DNA of 64,000 nt, from NCBI RefSeq assembly GCF_003419895.1, contig NZ_QPMM01000002.1, positions 558,001 to 622,000 on the forward strand. Reading direction: 5' to 3'. The translations under genes were made by a program, and so were the position numbers. Below are positions 27,002-36,196 of this stretch, one piece after another. Numbering within the stretch: the stretch's first letter is position 1; every line of letters begins with the position of its first letter. Under the pieces are notes generated by a model, which was not told where the DNA came from, made no database searches, and saw only the letters and a list, made by a program, of their open reading frames with translations. The DNA comes from Chitinophaga silvatica (GTDB lineage Bacteria > Bacteroidota > Bacteroidia > Chitinophagales > Chitinophagaceae).

Positions 27002-29689
27002 TTATTGCTGCTTGGTTGTGTCGGTTGTTTTCTTCTTGAACAAGTTGTTTAAAGTGCCTTTAACACTTTCTCCCGCCTGTTTTCCTATATTCTCCAGCGG
27101 CTTACCGTTAGTAGCAGTCTGTCCGGAATCTTTCTTACCGCTCAGCTGATTTTTAAGTTCATCTTTCAGTGAATTTACGGCTGTATTCTTTATTTGATTC
27201 AGACTATCCTTTACGGTTGCTTTAACGGTATCAATTTTATTTTTTACCAGTGTTGCAGCCTGATCTTTCAGATTATTGGCAGATTCGCGCAAATCTGTTT
27301 TCAAATTTGGTTTCAGAATATTTCCACCCATTAATACCTGTAAATGAACGCTATCGCCTATATTAATTGGTATTCCTTTGCTTTGCGCCTGTGACGCCAG
27401 ATTATTTACAAGTGTATTTCCGGCAGAACCCATCAGGCTACGTGGAAGTGCCAGTTGCAAAGTATAATCCAATGATTGATCAAAACCATGTGAACCTGCA
27501 ATATTCATCTGTATTCCATTAACAGTTACTTTAAACGGATTCACAGTTACACGCCCATTTTCAAAAGAGAAATAGTTTTTAATGTCTCTTAATGAGAAAT
27601 CTTTAAGCTGCGATACATTTAAGGTACTGGCAAGTTGATCTACCGGTGCAAACTGTTTCAAAAATCCCTGGATCAGTAATAAGCTACCGTCACCGCTCAG
27701 AGTACTGAGGTCGGGCGACATATCTTTTCCTAACTTTCCATGTACAGTTAATTGGGAAGTAATTTTACCCGACAGGAATTTTCCAATAGGCATTAACTTC
27801 TGAACTGTATTGAAAGTATTGAAGGTTTGCTGAACATCCAGATCCTGAACGTTGTAGGCAAGATTGATATCAGGATTGGTTTTGCTGTTTTTAGTGCTGT
27901 AGCTACCATTAATTTCCATAGTACCTTGTAAGGCATTGGCTTTCAGTTGCTGAATTGCTACAGATTCATCTTTTACAGCCAGATTACCGGAAACATTGGT
28001 CAGATCAGCCTTATCGTAGTGAATTTTATTTACAAGTGCCTGCAGCCCTAAATTCAGATTGGCAGGAACTACAAATACCGTCATTGCAGCGGTATCTGGA
28101 GTTGCAGTTGTAGTAGTACTGCTTGTTCCCATCCATTTGTCTAAATTGATTTCATCTGCTTTGAATTGCAGTTTACCTTCCAGAGGTTCATTTTTAAATG
28201 TATAGGCAAGCAGGTTATTAACCTCACCATTTGCCTGGAAGTTTGTTCCCAGATACTGACCACTAAGGTCTTTTACTGTAACATTCTTAGGATTGAACTG
28301 GAGGGAGAGATTGTTGAGTTTTACACCATCCGGATAATCTTTGCTTTTATAAAGCATATTGCTAAGTTGCAATGTACCAGCAGCATAGAATTTATCATAT
28401 TGTTTTTTCTCAATTGCACTCATATTTCCTTTTGCATTGATGTCGGCATCCAGTAAGCCGCTTAGATTGGTGCCTGCCTCTAATTTTACGAATTCAGTAA
28501 TTTTTGAGAGGTCCAGTTTTCCTTTGGCAGCAGCATCAACATACATATCTGAAATAGGAGTTTTAACCAGTAGGCGCAGGTCAAGTGGTGTATTGTCCAT
28601 TTCCAGGTGCCCTGTAGGCATATTTACAACAGTATGATCAGGCACGCCATCAGGGTTGGTTACCTGTAAAGCGATCTGGATATTTTTTACTGGTTTTGGA
28701 AGATCAGGATATTGGAAGAAACCATCTTTTACACCAAGGTTAATACCAAAGGCTGGTAATTGTACCGGACTGTAATTTCCTTTTACATATCCATCAAAGT
28801 TGGCGCTTCCCCCTGTTTTAATCTTATCGAAGTCGGTTTTATAAATAGCAGGAACCAATGATAACAAATCCTTAAAGTTGGTAGAAGGAGCTTTAAAGCT
28901 CAGATCCATACCATAAGTGGAGTCGTTTACCAGTTTGAAGAACCCTTGCAACGCAAGTTGTAGATTATTCAGGCTTGCTTTACCATCTTTGAAGGTATAG
29001 GTACTGGTTTTATTATCTATCTGAATGCCAGCGTCCAGGGCTGTTTTTACGTTTGCCAGATAAGGAATAAGTCCATATCTGAAGCTAATGCCGTTTGCAG
29101 TGGTATGGGTTTGTAATAAAAACTGGTCCTGAGTAAAATCGCCTTGTCCTTCATGGGTAAGGCCATCAACTGTTAATTCCATATTACCCTGACGGTCTTC
29201 ATACTTAATCCATGCATCTTCAATTTTATATTGCTGAAGGCTTAAAGCAAATTTGCTTTGGCTGGTATCTACCTTAGCGGCAGTGGTGTCTGGTTTGGTG
29301 ATATTCCAGTTGGCCTGTCCGTCTTTATCAATAATTGCGTGTATACGTGGTTGAGAGACAGTAATATGGTAAATTTCCATCTTATCTCCTTTAATCACGC
29401 TCATAAGGTTTACAGCAACATCAATTTGTTTTACAGCAGCGAGTGTATCATTCGCGAAGTTGCCGGTACCGATAATCTGTAAGTTATCAAGTCCTACAGC
29501 CAGTTTAGGAAAGTGTCTGAACAAACTGATATCAACATCGGTGAAGTCTACTTTGGCAGTAAGTTCTTCGTTTATTACACTTTTAACTTTGGCTATAATC
29601 TTATCTTTAAAGAGATAAGGGATGGAGATAGCGGCTATTATTAGCACTCCAATGGTGATGCCCACAATTTTAAGGATCTTTTTGAGCAT
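27002..29689 (-). CDS. AsmA-family protein
   Basis: This protein of 895 residues has one N-terminal membrane anchor (MLKKILKIVGITIGVLIIAAISIPYLF). An AsmA-type beta-rich body follows (VDISLFRHFPKLAVGLDNLQI, DKMEIYHITVSQPRIHAIIDKDG) with a C-terminal AsmA_2 region (LQLALPRSLMGSAG) and a polar, lysine-rich tail. AsmA proteins are bridge-like and are implicated in lipid transport or assembly at the envelope. The frame extends upstream to 29797 but would overlap the divergent trmH gene, so I choose the ATG at 29689. Confidence 0.88.
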   Translation of the reverse strand: MLKKILKIVGITIGVLIIAAISIPYLFKDKIIAKVKSVINEELTAKVDFTDVDISLFRHFPKLAVGLDNLQIIGTGNFANDTLAAVKQIDVAVNLMSVIKGDKMEIYHITVSQPRIHAIIDKDGQANWNITKPDTTAAKVDTSQSKFALSLQQYKIEDAWIKYEDRQGNMELTVDGLTHEGQGDFTQDQFLLQTHTTANGISFRYGLIPYLANVKTALDAGIQIDNKTSTYTFKDGKASLNNLQLALQGFFKLVNDSTYGMDLSFKAPSTNFKDLLSLVPAIYKTDFDKIKTGGSANFDGYVKGNYSPVQLPAFGINLGVKDGFFQYPDLPKPVKNIQIALQVTNPDGVPDHTVVNMPTGHLEMDNTPLDLRLLVKTPISDMYVDAAAKGKLDLSKITEFVKLEAGTNLSGLLDADINAKGNMSAIEKKQYDKFYAAGTLQLSNMLYKSKDYPDGVKLNNLSLQFNPKNVTVKDLSGQYLGTNFQANGEVNNLLAYTFKNEPLEGKLQFKADEINLDKWMGTSSTTTTATPDTAAMTVFVVPANLNLGLQALVNKIHYDKADLTNVSGNLAVKDESVAIQQLKANALQGTMEINGSYSTKNSKTNPDINLAYNVQDLDVQQTFNTFNTVQKLMPIGKFLSGKITSQLTVHGKLGKDMSPDLSTLSGDGSLLLIQGFLKQFAPVDQLASTLNVSQLKDFSLRDIKNYFSFENGRVTVNPFKVTVNGIQMNIAGSHGFDQSLDYTLQLALPRSLMGSAGNTLVNNLASQAQSKGIPINIGDSVHLQVLMGGNILKPNLKTDLRESANNLKDQAATLVKNKIDTVKATVKDSLNQIKNTAVNSLKDELKNQLSGKKDSGQTATNGKPLENIGKQAGESVKGTLNNLFKKKTTDTTKQQ

Positions 29690-29755
29690 AGGTTTACTAT
29701 TGTATTTTAACGTGAAGATAAGGGAAAGAATTATTTTTGCACCAACACCGATATT

Positions 29756-30364
29756 ATGACACCAGAAAGAAGAGATAGATTGCTGTCGGTATTGCAAAAG
29801 CGACAGAAAAATTTAACAGTAGTTTTGGAAGATGTGGAGGACCCGCATAATGTGGCAGCAGTAATGCGTACTTGCGATGCAGTTGGGATTCAGGATTTGT
29901 ATATTATTACTACGCTCGAACCCCGCCGGAAGAAGTGGGGCCATAGAAGCAGTAGTAGTGCGGAAAGCTGGCTTACTATTCACCAGTATAGCGATCCGGA
30001 GGCCTGTATTGCTGATGTGAGAAAAAATTACAGGAAGATTTATACCACTCATTTGGCTTCAGATTCAGTGAGTTTGTATGATATTGACTTTACAGATTCA
30101 GTGGCGCTAATTTTTGGAAATGAGCGCAATGGAGTTAGTGAAAAGGTAAGATCATTGGCAGATGGTAATTTTATCATTCCGCAAATGGGGATAATTCGCT
30201 CTTTAAATATTTCTGTAGCCTGTGCTGTAAGTATTTATGAGGCGATGCGCCAAAAAACGCTGGCAGGGCACTATGCTCAACCAGGTTTACCTGTCGAGCA
30301 GTATAATTCCCTGTTGGAAGAATGGGGATTCAGGGGAGAGGAATTGGATGAGGAGTTGTTGTGA
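29756..30364 (+). CDS. trmH: tRNA (guanosine-2'-O-)-methyltransferase, TrmH type
   Basis: This 202-residue SPOUT methyltransferase has an N-terminus (MTPERRDRLLSVLQKRQKNLTVVLEDVEDPHNVAAVMRT, in pieces) that mirrors E. coli TrmH. The trefoil-knot motifs are LIFGNERNGVSEKV and FIIPQMGIIRSLNISVACAVSIYEA. TrmH methylates G18 of tRNAs. RlmB-like 23S rRNA enzymes are similar, but they have an N-terminal L30-like domain absent here. A TATTTTTG element at 29732-29739 may be its -7 promoter. Confidence 0.88.
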   Translation: MTPERRDRLLSVLQKRQKNLTVVLEDVEDPHNVAAVMRTCDAVGIQDLYIITTLEPRRKKWGHRSSSSAESWLTIHQYSDPEACIADVRKNYRKIYTTHLASDSVSLYDIDFTDSVALIFGNERNGVSEKVRSLADGNFIIPQMGIIRSLNISVACAVSIYEAMRQKTLAGHYAQPGLPVEQYNSLLEEWGFRGEELDEELL

Positions 30365-30430
30365 TCTTATTTTCTTCTATGTAGTAAAAATACTACTGAT
30401 TTTTAGGCTAATAGCTACCTGATATATTTT

Positions 30431-30460
30431 AAATACCATCGAGTCCGATGGTATTTTTTT
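30431..30460 (+). terminator. Terminator after trmH
   Basis: AAATACCATCG / CGATGGTATTT forms an 11-bp stem with a 4-nt loop, followed by a T-run. Confidence 0.85.
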
Positions 30461-30540
30461 GCGTTTTATTTTCCTTCTAAAATTATATTGATTTGGATTC
30501 CGAATCAATGTATTATACTTTTCGGGTTAAGCATCTGCAT

Positions 30541-30570
30541 AAAAAAATCCCTGGCCGAAAAGGCCAGGGA
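30541..30570 (-). terminator. Terminator after nrdA
   Basis: TCCCTGGCC / GGCCAGGGA forms a 9-bp GC-rich stem, followed on the minus strand by seven T. It lies 26 nt beyond the nrdA stop. Confidence 0.88.
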
Positions 30571-30595
30571 CCAACATTTATACTTACATAAACCC

Positions 30596-32971
30596 TTATG
30601 CGCTACAAGTAACACAACCTTCTTCCATAGTACATACAGCGCCCATTACAATTTCTTCCTCTACACTTTCACCACTTGGAGCAACAACCGGCTGGATTTG
30701 TTGTCCACCTTGTTTTTCAACAGTGAATTGTACAGCTTGGGCAGCGGCCTGTGTACGCAGGTAATACATACCAGTTTTGAGTCCTTTCTTCCATGCATAG
30801 AAGTGCATTGAAGTAAGTTTACCAGTGCTAGGAGTATCTACGAACAGGTTGAGAGATTGAGACTGGCAGATATAGGCACCTCTGTCGGCGGCCATATCAA
30901 TCAGGCTACGTTGTTTGATTTCCCATACTGTTTTATACAGCTCTTTAATATTCGCCGGGATTTCAGCGATATTTTGGATAGAACCGTTATGGGCAATGAT
31001 TTTGTTTTTCATATCATTATCCCACAAGCCTAATTCTACAAGATCTTTCAGCAGGTGTTTGTTTACCACGATAAATTCACCACTCAATACACGGCGTGTA
31101 TAGATGTTGGAAGTATATGGTTCGAAGCACTCATTGTTGCCAAGTATCTGAGAAGTAGATGCGGTAGGCATTGGAGCCAACAGCAGTGAGTTACGGATAC
31201 CATCCTTAATGATAGATTTTTTAAGTTTATCCCAATTCCAGCGGGTAGTTGGAGTAACGCCCCACATATCGAACTGCAGAATACCTTTTGATGCCGGAGA
31301 ACCAGGGAAGGTTTCGTAGGCACCTTCTGTTTTCGCCAGATCATTGGATGCACACAAGGATGCGAAATAAATAGTTTCAAAAATATCCTTGTTTAGTTGT
31401 TTGGCTTCCTCACTTTCGAAAGGATAACGCATTAAAATAAATGCATCGGCCAGTCCTTGTACTCCCAATCCTACAGGGCGGTGGCGCAGGTTACTGCGTT
31501 TTGCCTCTTCAACCGGATAGTAGTTATAATCGATGATCTTATTCAGATTGAGTGTTGCCTGGTAGGTAACTTCATATAATTTCTGATGATCAAATTGTCC
31601 GTCGATCACGAAGCGTGGTAAAGCCAGGGAAGCCAGGTTACATACTGCTACTTCATTAGCATCGGTATATTCGATGATTTCGGTGCAGAGGTTGGAGCTC
31701 TTGATAGTTCCCAGGTTTTGCTGATTGGATTTACGGTTAGCCGCATCTTTATACAGCAGGTAAGGATTACCGGTTTCGATTTGTGCATCGAGAATTGCGA
31801 ACCAGAGATCTTGTGCTTTCACGGTTTTGCGTGCACGTCCTTCCTGTTCGTATTGATTGTAAAGTTTTTCGAATTCTTCACCCCAGCATTCGTGTAGTCC
31901 TGGTGCTTCGTGCGGACAGAATAATGACCAGGTGCCATTTTCTTCTACACGTTGCATGAATAAATCTGGCATCCAGAGTGCATAGAACAGGTCGCGGGCT
32001 CTGAGCTCTTCTTTACCGTGGTTCTTACGCAGATCCAGGAATTCGTAGATATCGGCATGCCATGGTTCCAGATAAATTGCAAAGGCACCTTTTCTTTTAC
32101 CACCGCCCTGATCTACATATCTGGCAGTATCGTTAAATACGCGCAGCATTGGGATGATACCATTGGAAGTACCATTGGTGCCGCTGATATATGAACCTGT
32201 AGCGCGGATATTATGGATGCTTAATCCTATACCACCGGCGCTTTGGGAGATCTTGGCAGTTTGTTTCAATGTATCGTAGATACCTTCGATGCTATCGTCC
32301 TGCATGGTGAGCAGGAAGCAGGATGACATCTGAGGTTTGGGAGTACCTGCATTGAAGAGAGTTGGAGTAGCATGTGTAAACCAACGTTCACTCATCAGGT
32401 TATATGTTTTAATTGCAGATTCGATATCGTCTTTATGGATACCTACTGCAACGCGCATCAGCATATGTTGAGGGCGTTCCTGAACCTTACCATCTGTTTT
32501 CAGGAGGTAGGAGCGCTCTAATGTTTTGAAGCCGAAGTAATCGTAAGCGAAATCGCGATCATAGATAATGCTGGAATCGAGGATATCTGCATTCTTTTTA
32601 ATGATCTCGTAAATTTCGTCAGACAGCAAAGCTGCCGGTTTACCGGTTTTAGGATCTATATAGTCATACAGTTTCTTCATCGTTTTAGAAAACGACTTGA
32701 TAGTATTTTTATGCAGATTGCTTACTGCGATGCGGGATGCAAGCAGGGCATAGTCGGGATGTTTGGTGGTCAGGGAGGCAGCTGTTTCAGCGGCCAGGTT
32801 ATCCAGTTCGCTGGTAGTAACACCGTCGTATAATCCCTGGATTACTTTTTTTGCTACATCAATTGCGTCTACATATTCGGTATTGAAGCCATAGCAAAGC
32901 TTCTCGATACGTGCAGTGATTTTATCGAATTTCACTGCTTCTTTCCTTCCATCTCTTTTAATTACGAACAT
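30596..32971 (-). CDS. nrdA: Class I ribonucleoside-diphosphate reductase, alpha subunit
   Basis: This 791-residue catalytic subunit reduces NDPs to dNDPs. An N-terminal ATP-cone ([25 protein letters not shown]) provides dATP feedback. The active-site pieces are [37 protein letters not shown] (the N-x-C-x-E motif) and [22 protein letters not shown]. The C-terminal [12 protein letters not shown] carries the redox cysteines re-reduced by thioredoxin. It is 38 nt downstream of nrdB and co-transcribed with it. Confidence 0.97.
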   Translation of the reverse strand: MFVIKRDGRKEAVKFDKITARIEKLCYGFNTEYVDAIDVAKKVIQGLYDGVTTSELDNLAAETAASLTTKHPDYALLASRIAVSNLHKNTIKSFSKTMKKLYDYIDPKTGKPAALLSDEIYEIIKKNADILDSSIIYDRDFAYDYFGFKTLERSYLLKTDGKVQERPQHMLMRVAVGIHKDDIESAIKTYNLMSERWFTHATPTLFNAGTPKPQMSSCFLLTMQDDSIEGIYDTLKQTAKISQSAGGIGLSIHNIRATGSYISGTNGTSNGIIPMLRVFNDTARYVDQGGGKRKGAFAIYLEPWHADIYEFLDLRKNHGKEELRARDLFYALWMPDLFMQRVEENGTWSLFCPHEAPGLHECWGEEFEKLYNQYEQEGRARKTVKAQDLWFAILDAQIETGNPYLLYKDAANRKSNQQNLGTIKSSNLCTEIIEYTDANEVAVCNLASLALPRFVIDGQFDHQKLYEVTYQATLNLNKIIDYNYYPVEEAKRSNLRHRPVGLGVQGLADAFILMRYPFESEEAKQLNKDIFETIYFASLCASNDLAKTEGAYETFPGSPASKGILQFDMWGVTPTTRWNWDKLKKSIIKDGIRNSLLLAPMPTASTSQILGNNECFEPYTSNIYTRRVLSGEFIVVNKHLLKDLVELGLWDNDMKNKIIAHNGSIQNIAEIPANIKELYKTVWEIKQRSLIDMAADRGAYICQSQSLNLFVDTPSTGKLTSMHFYAWKKGLKTGMYYLRTQAAAQAVQFTVEKQGGQQIQPVVAPSGESVEEEIVMGAVCTMEEGCVTCSA

Positions 32972-33009
32972 GGGTTTGTGATTTAAGAGGTTAGTAATGT
33001 CTGTTTAAA

Positions 33010-33984
33010 TTAGAAATCTTCTTCCAGGCTGAAGGTCTGTGCTTCTTTGGTACCGCCCATAACGCCTGACTTCTGATAATCGCCCACACGTTTTTCAAAG
33101 AAATTCGTCTTACCCTGTAGTGAAATCATTTCCATGAAATCAAAAGGATTTGACGCATTATATATTTTACTGTAACCTAATTCGGATAACCATCTGTCGG
33201 CCACAAACTCGATGTATTGTGCCATCAGATCGGCATTCATACCAATCAAAGCTACTGGTAATGCTTCGGTGATGAATTCTTTTTCGTAGGTAACTGCATC
33301 ACGGATGATGGTATGTACCTGTTCTTCCGAAAGCTTATTTTCCAGCATGCTATACAGCAAGCAAGCAAATTCGCAGTGCAATCCTTCGTCACGGCTGATC
33401 AACTCATTGGAGAAGGTTAATCCGGGCATTAATCCTCTTTTCTTTAACCAGAAAATAGAGCAGAAGCTACCACTGAAGAAGATTCCTTCTACGGCAGCAA
33501 AAGCAACGAGGCGCTCAGCAAAGGAGCCATTTTCAATCCAGCGTAATGCCCATTCTGCTTTCTTCTTTACTGCCGGAACGGTATCAATAGCATGGAATAA
33601 GCGATCTTTTTCTACTGCATCTTTTACATAAGTATCGATCAGTAGGGCATATGTTTCAGAATGGATATTCTCCATCATAATCTGGAAACCATAAAAGCAA
33701 CGGGCTTCAGGAATTTGTACTTCACTCATGAAGTTAACAGCCAGGTTTTCATTTACTATACCATCACTTGCTGCAAAAAATGCTAATACGTGAGAGATGA
33801 AATGGCGTTCACCATCGTTTAACCCTGCCCAGTCTTTCAAATCAGCGCTCAGGTCTATCTCCTCCGCGGTCCAGAAACTTGCTTCATGTTTTTTGTATTG
33901 CTCCCAGATTTTCGGGTATTTGATCGGCAATAACACAAAGCGGTCCTTGTTCTCTTTTAAAAGAATTTCATTCTCGTTACTCAT
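33010..33984 (-). CDS. nrdB: Class I ribonucleoside-diphosphate reductase, beta subunit
   Basis: This 324-residue ferritin-like subunit generates the radical for NrdA. Metal-ligand helices are visible in [37 protein letters not shown] and [16 protein letters not shown]. The C-terminus ends [16 protein letters not shown] acidic residues ([13 protein letters not shown]), the tail that docks on the alpha subunit. Gene order is nrdB then nrdA. The 5' region holds a DnaA-box-like palindrome (34161-34180). Confidence 0.96.
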   Translation of the reverse strand: MSNENEILLKENKDRFVLLPIKYPKIWEQYKKHEASFWTAEEIDLSADLKDWAGLNDGERHFISHVLAFFAASDGIVNENLAVNFMSEVQIPEARCFYGFQIMMENIHSETYALLIDTYVKDAVEKDRLFHAIDTVPAVKKKAEWALRWIENGSFAERLVAFAAVEGIFFSGSFCSIFWLKKRGLMPGLTFSNELISRDEGLHCEFACLLYSMLENKLSEEQVHTIIRDAVTYEKEFITEALPVALIGMNADLMAQYIEFVADRWLSELGYSKIYNASNPFDFMEMISLQGKTNFFEKRVGDYQKSGVMGGTKEAQTFSLEEDF

Positions 33985-34408
33985 CGTTTAAAATTTATAT
34001 GGGTACTGTCGAAGTTTTTTGGTTTTTCTTTTTGGGGTCAGTCATCTGAAATCTCCTCATCTTTCTTACAGCACATAACAAATTTCATCATCCCTGTTTT
34101 CTAAAACCATACGCTCAGGATTACAAATGTAAGCATCCAGTTAAGGGATGAAAGAGATAGTTTTCAACAGGTGTGGAAAAAGAATGTGAACAGTATTATA
34201 ACATAGTACCAGTAAGCATTACAGGAAATGTTCACAAAAGTATATAAGGTTAGTTTTCAATGTGAAAAACGAGTGAATAAAAAAGAGGCTTTTATGACAA
34301 TAATTCAAACTTTAGCTAAATGCATGAACATCAACATAAAAATCGTCCAAAAAAAATTTGCATATATATGTGCTAATTTTTCATATTTACATTTTTCAAG
34401 CACTTTTT
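33985..34408. promoter_or_regulatory. Divergent regulatory region between nrdBA and the ABC transporter
   Basis: This 424-nt region lies between divergent operons. At 34161-34180 an imperfect 20-nt palindrome (TTTTCAACAGGTGTGGAAAA, 16 of 20 positions symmetric) contains, on the minus strand, TTTTCCACA, which fits the relaxed DnaA-box consensus TTWTNCACA. I also see GTGAAC/GTTCAC about 40 nt apart further on. No exact TAnnTTTG promoter is visible. A 71-codon open frame at 34228-34443 has no plausible protein features. Confidence 0.45.
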
Positions 34409-35050
34409 ATGTCCGATTCGGTTATTACTCTCAGAGATGTTAAGAAAAATTACCAAGGTATCCCCATTCTGGATGTTCCTTCCCTGGAAATACCAGCAGG
34501 AATACACTGGCTACAGGGACAAAATGGCGCGGGTAAAACTACCTGCATGAAGGTAATAGCCGGCCTGATTCCCTTTTCGGGTGAAATATTATTGCAGCAA
34601 CAGGTCAGCAGCAAAAAGGATCCGGTCACATTACGACGTTTAATCAACTATGCGGAAGCTGAACCCCTTTTTCCCTCTTTCCTCACCGGCAGGGATTTGC
34701 TTAGCCTATATATCAATACTAAAGGTGGGGATAAAGATTGGATAACCGATATAGTAGATATCCTCGGCATCCAGGGGTATATAGATAACCCGGTTAGCAG
34801 CTATTCCAGCGGGATGTTAAAAAAACTATCACTCTTGCTCGCCTTTACCGGTAACCCGGCACTGATCCTGCTCGATGAACCTTTAATTACCATCGATACC
34901 GCGGCAGTTGATACTTTATACAACCTCATCCGGGAAAAAAACAATGAAGGAGTATCCTTTATTATTACCTCCCACCAGCCATTCGATGAGCAGAAAATCA
35001 CTTTAACCGGTAAATTAATCGTTGCCGATAAAACTATTACCCGTAATTGA
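34409..35050 (+). CDS. ABC transporter ATP-binding protein
   Basis: This 213-residue ATPase has Walker A GQNGAGKTT, signature YSSGML, Walker B LILLDEPL and the switch His in IITSHQPF. An earlier in-frame ATG (34358) would add 17 unconserved residues, so I take ATG 34409 (MSDSVITLRDV). It pairs with the membrane protein that begins 2 nt after its stop. Substrate is unknown; the small size and partner without a binding protein suggest an exporter of the ABC-2 or CcmA-like type. Confidence 0.9.
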   Translation: MSDSVITLRDVKKNYQGIPILDVPSLEIPAGIHWLQGQNGAGKTTCMKVIAGLIPFSGEILLQQQVSSKKDPVTLRRLINYAEAEPLFPSFLTGRDLLSLYINTKGGDKDWITDIVDILGIQGYIDNPVSSYSSGMLKKLSLLLAFTGNPALILLDEPLITIDTAAVDTLYNLIREKNNEGVSFIITSHQPFDEQKITLTGKLIVADKTITRN

Positions 35051-35051
35051 T

Positions 35052-36179
35052 ATGCGAACCACCAGGCAAATATTAAGTAAGATTTTCACTCAACGTTTCT
35101 ATGTCGAAAACCTTGGTTTCTTTTTAGTATTGTTTTATCTGTTGTTTGGTACCGTCAACGGAGCCAATCTGCTGAATTATCATCTTTCGTTAATTCGCGG
35201 CTTTTTAAACAGTACCAGCTTTCTATTGATTATGGTTGGCATCTGGACGGCCTATGCATTGAAATGTACAGCTTTTGTCATGAAAACTTTGCAGTCGCCG
35301 GGCTATGATTTCCTTTATACAACTATGGGAAGTATCCCAACCGGGGAAAGAAGACGGCATTGGTTATTTATACAATTTAATATATACCTGCCCGTACTGA
35401 TCTATGCCGGGATTGCCATATTTATAGCCATTTCTTCTCATAAATGGATGCCGGCTGTTATTATAGGCGCAGTAAATATCATTAATTGCGTGTGGCCCTT
35501 GCTGTTATACGAAAAGAAATTGTGGAACCCCGACACTATCTTTTTTATTGGCCATATTCAAAGATGGCTTAATAAGCATTTTACCAAACCTCCGGTCCTG
35601 TTCTTTATATATGAATTGCTGATTAATTTCCCATTGCGCATTATTTCTACCAAATTGGCATCAACAGCGATATTATGGCTTACATTCCTTTTGCTGCACA
35701 GAAATGAAAGCTTCGATTTACGCGGATTACAGATAGGAGTAATTGTATGTGCGTTATTGCATATGCAACTGATGATTCATCACAGGGCTTTCGACGATAC
35801 CTACTTAAGTTTCATGGAAAATCTGCCTATCCCGGTATGGCGCCACTATAGCAGAATGGTAGGGGTTTACCTATTATTGTTTCTGCCTGAAATTTTAATG
35901 ATAATATGTAATGCCTATGCAGATACTTCAATATTGGGTATTGTAACTACTATTGCCATAGGCCTTTCTTTGCTGGTGATATTTCGTAGTTTCCTATACT
36001 TCCCTAAGATGAATACTGAGATTCATATCAGATATACCTTATCCATTTCTTTTATAGTATTATTTATGATACTGGCACATTATGAATGGATAGCAATTCT
36101 GTTAATGCAGCTGATTGCAGCTATAATATTTTTCGCTAAGTACAGGAAATATGAAGCGTATATAGAATCAACAGAATGA
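35052..36179 (+). CDS. Polytopic membrane protein, probable ABC permease
   Basis: This 375-residue protein has about ten hydrophobic segments, for example LGFFLVLFYLLFGTV, WLFIQFNIYLPVLIYAGIAIFIAIS, WMPAVIIGAVNIINCVWPLLLY and YEWIAILLMQLIAAIIFFA. I recognise no named family. Its ATG follows the stop codon of the ABC ATPase after one base, so it is almost certainly the membrane partner. Its stop codon lies inside a terminator stem shared with the convergent gene. Confidence 0.75.
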   Translation: MRTTRQILSKIFTQRFYVENLGFFLVLFYLLFGTVNGANLLNYHLSLIRGFLNSTSFLLIMVGIWTAYALKCTAFVMKTLQSPGYDFLYTTMGSIPTGERRRHWLFIQFNIYLPVLIYAGIAIFIAISSHKWMPAVIIGAVNIINCVWPLLLYEKKLWNPDTIFFIGHIQRWLNKHFTKPPVLFFIYELLINFPLRIISTKLASTAILWLTFLLLHRNESFDLRGLQIGVIVCALLHMQLMIHHRAFDDTYLSFMENLPIPVWRHYSRMVGVYLLLFLPEILMIICNAYADTSILGIVTTIAIGLSLLVIFRSFLYFPKMNTEIHIRYTLSISFIVLFMILAHYEWIAILLMQLIAAIIFFAKYRKYEAYIESTE

Positions 36180-36196
36180 TTCTATATACGTTTTTC
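36157..36196. terminator. Bidirectional terminator containing both stop codons
   Basis: CGTATATAGAATCA and its exact complement form a 14-bp stem with a 6-nt loop, followed by TTTTT on the plus strand. The TGA of the plus gene (36177-36179) and the TAG of the minus gene (36182-36184) are both inside the 3' arm. Confidence 0.8.

Noticed and set aside
34228..34443. A 71-codon open frame upstream of the ABC transporter
   Set aside because: It overlaps the real ATPase start in another frame and has no protein-like features.
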